Source: Sclerotinia nivalis (Eukaryota; Ascomycota; Leotiomycetes; Helotiales; Sclerotiniaceae). From it: a stretch of 64,000 nt of DNA. Of the stretch, positions 60,901 to 64,000 are shown in pieces. The stretch is taken from assembly GCA_029531795.1 (NCBI GenBank), contig JAPEIS010000003.1, positions 434,001-498,000 on the forward strand. Direction: 5' to 3'. Position 1 is the first letter of the stretch, and every line of letters starts with the position of its first letter. Below the pieces are notes generated by a model. It made no database searches, was not told where the DNA came from, and saw only the letters and a list, made by a program, of their open reading frames with translations. Made by a program: the position numbers and the translations under genes.

Positions 60901-61320
60901 AAAAGTCTTCGTCTCCTCCATCGTCGAAACGGCAAAATGGACACCCATGTTCATCCTCTTCTTCGGTGGAATCTCTTTCCATCTCTTAACTGCTATATTA
61001 TGCCATTTTTTCAGCATCAAGATGGAATGGACGGCCACGGCTAAAGAAGTCGAGGCCGGTGGGTTTAGAATCGGTTTAGATAAAATATTTAGAGACTTCA
61101 AGTGGATGTATTTGGCTATTGTTCCAGTCTTAGCGGGCATGGTGTACTTGGGTGCTTTCGCACCTCGTGGATACGAGGTCACTGATTTTACAGCCATAGT
61201 ACCGCTTTCTAATCAAGTCGCTTGTCATATTTTGCTTCCTGTAAGTCTCCCCTCCCCTAACCACTACCCTTTTTCGGGTCATAGCTAACACCCCACAAGT
61301 TCGCGCTAGGACTTTTCTAG
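57953..61320 (+). CDS. Membrane GT2 family glycosyltransferase (fungal Gt2 type)
   Basis: Ten exons: 57953-58150, 58240-58692, 58748-59140, 59238-59410, 59463-59970, 60017-60131, 60183-60338, 60389-60670, 60723-61240 and 61300-61320. All GT-AG; phases close at 938 residues. The N-terminal 340 residues are a soluble domain with disordered Pro/Thr linkers (GQTPGQTPGRTP). Two or more membrane segments follow (LLLHAGVIGFAMTLVVFVEM, ALVAVIPFFVCFSL). The GT2 core shows HITIQMPVYKEG, YVNEDG, ILIIDSDTRVPED (D570, D572) and SEDFDMSLRL (E670, D671), and ELARW at 706-710 in the QxxRW position. C-terminal membrane segments end at FALGLF. It matches the conserved fungal GT2 shown in Zymoseptoria and Fusarium to be needed for hyphal growth on solid surfaces and virulence. 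Its polysaccharide product is unknown. Confidence 0.9.
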
Positions 61321-61950
61321 ATCCATATCTGTGTCAGTCTTGCTTGCATATATCATTGTATATATACCCATCAACCATTATACACTCCTTAATTACACTC
61401 GTGATAGAACCAGACAGCATAGAGAAGATTCTTAACATTTCGCTCAAACACAGATCGGCTGGAAAGAAGGTGTTCTGCTCGCGTACTTGGACAGCGGTGG
61501 CGTGCTAATTTTTGAAAATATCATTATCATGACTTGGATGGATATATCATGAAAAAGCCATTGTTAAGGCAATTCTGGAACGTCTAATTCTGATGAAATA
61601 AGGAGAGGGCTATGGGTTGAGTTTGGAAATGATAGATATATTTATTGTTGGTTTCGAGTTTGCAGACTAAGGAGATCTTGCTTCCGGGTTTCCAGATAGT
61701 GGGATATAATATAGATTGGGTAGAGGATTATATGGCACCATGAGACGTAACGCGATGTATATAGTAATAATTTTTTTTCTCCAGTTTTTGTCAGAGAATG
61801 TGCAGCACAAACTTGTACTTTGAGGCAACAAACAGTTCCGTCATAAATATTATACAAGCCAGTCCATTTCAAACTGGCATTTCATCCCTGAAGTTCCTGG
61901 TGTATTAGGTTTCTAAGAGTGCCACGTTTCCCACAATAAATTTTATCATT
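61321..61950. other. Convergent spacer GT2 / Suv3
   Basis: About 630 bp of 3' flanking sequence; no gene seen. Confidence 0.5.
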
Positions 61951-64000
61951 TTAGATCGAACCTCTATCCATCTTGGCACCTGAAGATGACTCAGCATCGT
62001 CAAAAGCTCCTTCCAGCAGTGTTTCTGATTTCAAAGACTCTTCAACATCTTCTGAGACATCCTCCTCTAAACGAGTATCATTTGAGGCAGCATCCCTTGA
62101 ACCTTCATCCTCGGAAACCCTAGTGGGATCTAAGGCCTTCAAGAGGTTTACATTTCGTCTCATTGCCTTCATTCTAGCTTTCTCTTGCCACTCGGCTTTA
62201 GCTAAACATAGGTCAATCTTCTCCTCCACCAACCTCTTAATATGGAATGCTAAGGCCTGGCTGTGGAATACACCTGTGAATCTGTAACTCAGCCAGAGAT
62301 ACAGCGTGATGTTTTTATGAAGTCCTTCAACTTTGCGCACGTAAATTTCCCTTTGTTCTTGGGTTGTAAAGGTATCGGGATCCTCGTCTAGAATTTCGAT
62401 ATCAAGCTCTGATATATTAAGTATGTGGCCACCAATATTGTCAGCTACACAACGAGCAAACGCTCTCAATACTCCAACAATCCCAGGATCGCGCACAGAC
62501 ACTGGAGCAGCGAGGAAGACAAGACGGTTTCGAATGGAAAGGTTAAATTCTTGAATGATGTCTGCAATGTCGACATGCTCCTTGAGTTTGCAGAGATGAA
62601 ATTGGCTGCTTATAGAACCAATTTCGTGTAATCGCAGTATAATATAACTAAATGGTGTACTTTTGGAGAAATGCTCAGCAAAGCGTTCTATAACATTTGC
62701 AGGAGGAAAGATTCCAGCTGATGTCATTTGCGCGGCGTCTCTTGACATAGCGCTCGACAATATCTTGTGATCATCCTTAAAAAATGTTGTCACAAGGCCA
62801 ACTGGAGGCTCTGTTGGTTTAGCTGGGATGCCGTCAGTTACATCAATAGGCCCTGCTTTGATGGCATCTCTTGCCGTCTTATATCTTCCAGCTCGACCAG
62901 CAATTTGTTTAATTTCTGAAAGAGGGAGATTTATGAGGTCTGTGCCATTAAACCTCTTGACAGATTCAAGAATGACACGTTTGATGCTCAGATTCAAACC
63001 CATGCCAATGGCATTGCTGGCAACCAAAAAATCGTAATTATTGTCAGGATCATTGAACAGAGCGGCCTGCAGAGCACGAGTCTCGGGGGGCAATGATCCA
63101 TAAACAATAGCGCATCGTTTGCCTTTGTGCTGTGCCTCGATTGCGTTTTTCATGGCATGAATTCTCATCCTCGAGAATAAGATGATAGCATCACCTTTCT
63201 CCAACTTGCTGACAGGTCCCCCATCTTTCTCAGGCGGGCCGTCTCTTTCATGATTCCTTGTCGTAAGACTCTTACTCATTACTTGTAACTTCCCAAGTCT
63301 CTCGTAATTATGTATGACCAACTTGTCTCCCATCATTGCACATAACTTTTTGATCAAGTCAGTGGTTCGGACTTCGCCACAGAGATGGACTTCTTTGGCC
63401 TGCACGCCAAGTACTGCTTGAGTCCACGCCCAGCCACGTTCATCATCTCCGATCATCTGAATCTCGTCTATAACTGCTACATCGACTTTAGTATTCAGAG
63501 GTACCATCTCTACGGTACAACTCTTCATGAGATCTTTTCCATTGTCCGGAATACGTCGTTCCTCTCCCGTAATCAAAGAGCATGGCTTTCCTTTTGCATT
63601 GAGCCTTGTATAGACCTCGTGAGCTAATAATCGCAGGGGCCCGGCATATATACCACTGTTGGCTGCCTCGAGCTTTTGCAAAGCATGATATGTCTTGCCA
63701 GAGTTGGTTGGTCCAACGTGTAGATGGAACGTTCGTTGCATCGCTCGTGTGGCCGGAAACCATTCAATGGGATAACGAAAGTCTGCCAGTCTCTGGTGAT
63801 TTGCAAGTTCCTCTTTTGAGAATTTGCCCGAAAGTGTAAAGTTCGTGAATGAATGTCTTATTTCATCTTCTAACCCTTTGAGATCCCTTGCGATGTATGC
63901 ATCCTTAAATTTGCAAAAAAGAGGGTTTGAAGATCTATCGATTTCGCCCAGCTCAGTTGCTCTTCTGCCTGCTGCTGCTACCTCTTTCTCAAACTCTCGA
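61951..64000 (-). CDS. SUV3: Mitochondrial RNA helicase Suv3 (5' end cut off by window)
   Basis: ATP-dependent helicase of the mitochondrial degradosome, working with an RNase II-type exonuclease (Dss1) in yeast. The frame is open without a stop from 63999 down to 61951 (682 codons visible); the ATG at 63741 is internal because conserved sequence (ELANHQRLADFRYPIEWFPA) precedes it. Motifs in order: HVGPTNSGKTYHAL (Walker A), AGPLRLLAHEVYTRLN (Ia), VDVAVIDEIQMIGDDERG (II), DFLVASNAIGMGLNLSIKRV (V) and SEIKQIAGRAGRYKT (VI). A C-terminal domain (HIKRLVEEKIDLCLAKAEWQ) is followed by an acidic Ser-rich tail. The mitochondrial presequence is outside the window. Confidence 0.95.
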   Translation of the reverse strand, partial: REFEKEVAAAGRRATELGEIDRSSNPLFCKFKDAYIARDLKGLEDEIRHSFTNFTLSGKFSKEELANHQRLADFRYPIEWFPATRAMQRTFHLHVGPTNSGKTYHALQKLEAANSGIYAGPLRLLAHEVYTRLNAKGKPCSLITGEERRIPDNGKDLMKSCTVEMVPLNTKVDVAVIDEIQMIGDDERGWAWTQAVLGVQAKEVHLCGEVRTTDLIKKLCAMMGDKLVIHNYERLGKLQVMSKSLTTRNHERDGPPEKDGGPVSKLEKGDAIILFSRMRIHAMKNAIEAQHKGKRCAIVYGSLPPETRALQAALFNDPDNNYDFLVASNAIGMGLNLSIKRVILESVKRFNGTDLINLPLSEIKQIAGRAGRYKTARDAIKAGPIDVTDGIPAKPTEPPVGLVTTFFKDDHKILSSAMSRDAAQMTSAGIFPPANVIERFAEHFSKSTPFSYIILRLHEIGSISSQFHLCKLKEHVDIADIIQEFNLSIRNRLVFLAAPVSVRDPGIVGVLRAFARCVADNIGGHILNISELDIEILDEDPDTFTTQEQREIYVRKVEGLHKNITLYLWLSYRFTGVFHSQALAFHIKRLVEEKIDLCLAKAEWQEKARMKAMRRNVNLLKALDPTRVSEDEGSRDAASNDTRLEEDVSEDVEESLKSETLLEGAFDDAESSSGAKMDRGSI

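Noticed and set aside
63741..63741. Start codon for Suv3 at this ATG
   Set aside because: Conserved coding sequence continues upstream in frame to the window edge, so the true start is outside.

Overview
The window is nuclear DNA of a filamentous ascomycete. Genes have short introns with GT-AG borders (mostly about 50-300 nt), UTRs are long and AT-rich, and the proteins are typically fungal: class III chitin synthase, Zn2Cys6 regulator, WSC and 2EXR domains, Hos3-type deacetylase, Mrp51. The look of the proteins, the AT-rich spacers and the frequent 'actccgtact' words suggest a leotiomycete, perhaps of the Botrytis/Sclerotinia type. That placement is an inference and was not tested. Spliced gene models were built by hand, and a reading frame kept open through every junction was the main check.

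Layout, left to right. 0-5.5 kb: the 3' part of a class III chitin synthase (+), then a convergent senescence/spartin-domain gene (-). 5.5-10.1 kb: no supported gene. 10.2-13.2 kb: a Zn2Cys6 transcription factor (+), convergent with an unrecognised gene at 14.4-16.0 kb (-). 16-23 kb: a 7-kb AT-rich, gene-poor block with simple repeats, a short direct duplication and a foreign-looking insert near 21.4-21.85 kb. 23-27 kb: mitoribosomal Mrp51 (+) and a divergent-motif aspartic protease (-). 27.7-34.3 kb: actin-patch SH3 protein Bbc1 (-), Rtr1-type RNA polymerase II CTD phosphatase (+), ribosomal protein eS17 (-). 34.9-40.4 kb: Hos3-like histone deacetylase (-) and a queuine tRNA-ribosyltransferase (-). 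41.6-47 kb: a 2EXR protein and sparse small ORFs. 47.5-61.3 kb: a secreted four-WSC-domain glyoxal oxidase (-), a membrane-anchored GH16 glucanase-like protein (-), and a membrane GT2 glycosyltransferase (+). 61.9-64 kb: mitochondrial RNA helicase Suv3 (-), running off the right end.

Two themes stand out. One is cell wall and surface biology: the chitin synthase at the left edge, and the oxidase, GH16 and GT2 group at 47-61 kb. The other is housekeeping gene expression: Rtr1, eS17, Hos3, queuosine modification, Mrp51 and Suv3. No clear secondary-metabolite cluster, CRISPR array, rRNA or convincing tRNA was seen. The most novel items are a MITE-like element with TA target duplication (53516-53689), the hairpin-rich insert at about 21.4 kb, the WSC4-oxidase fusion with an intact radical-copper site, and a repeat-bearing small ORF at 43.6 kb. 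None of these is shown to be a new biological system.
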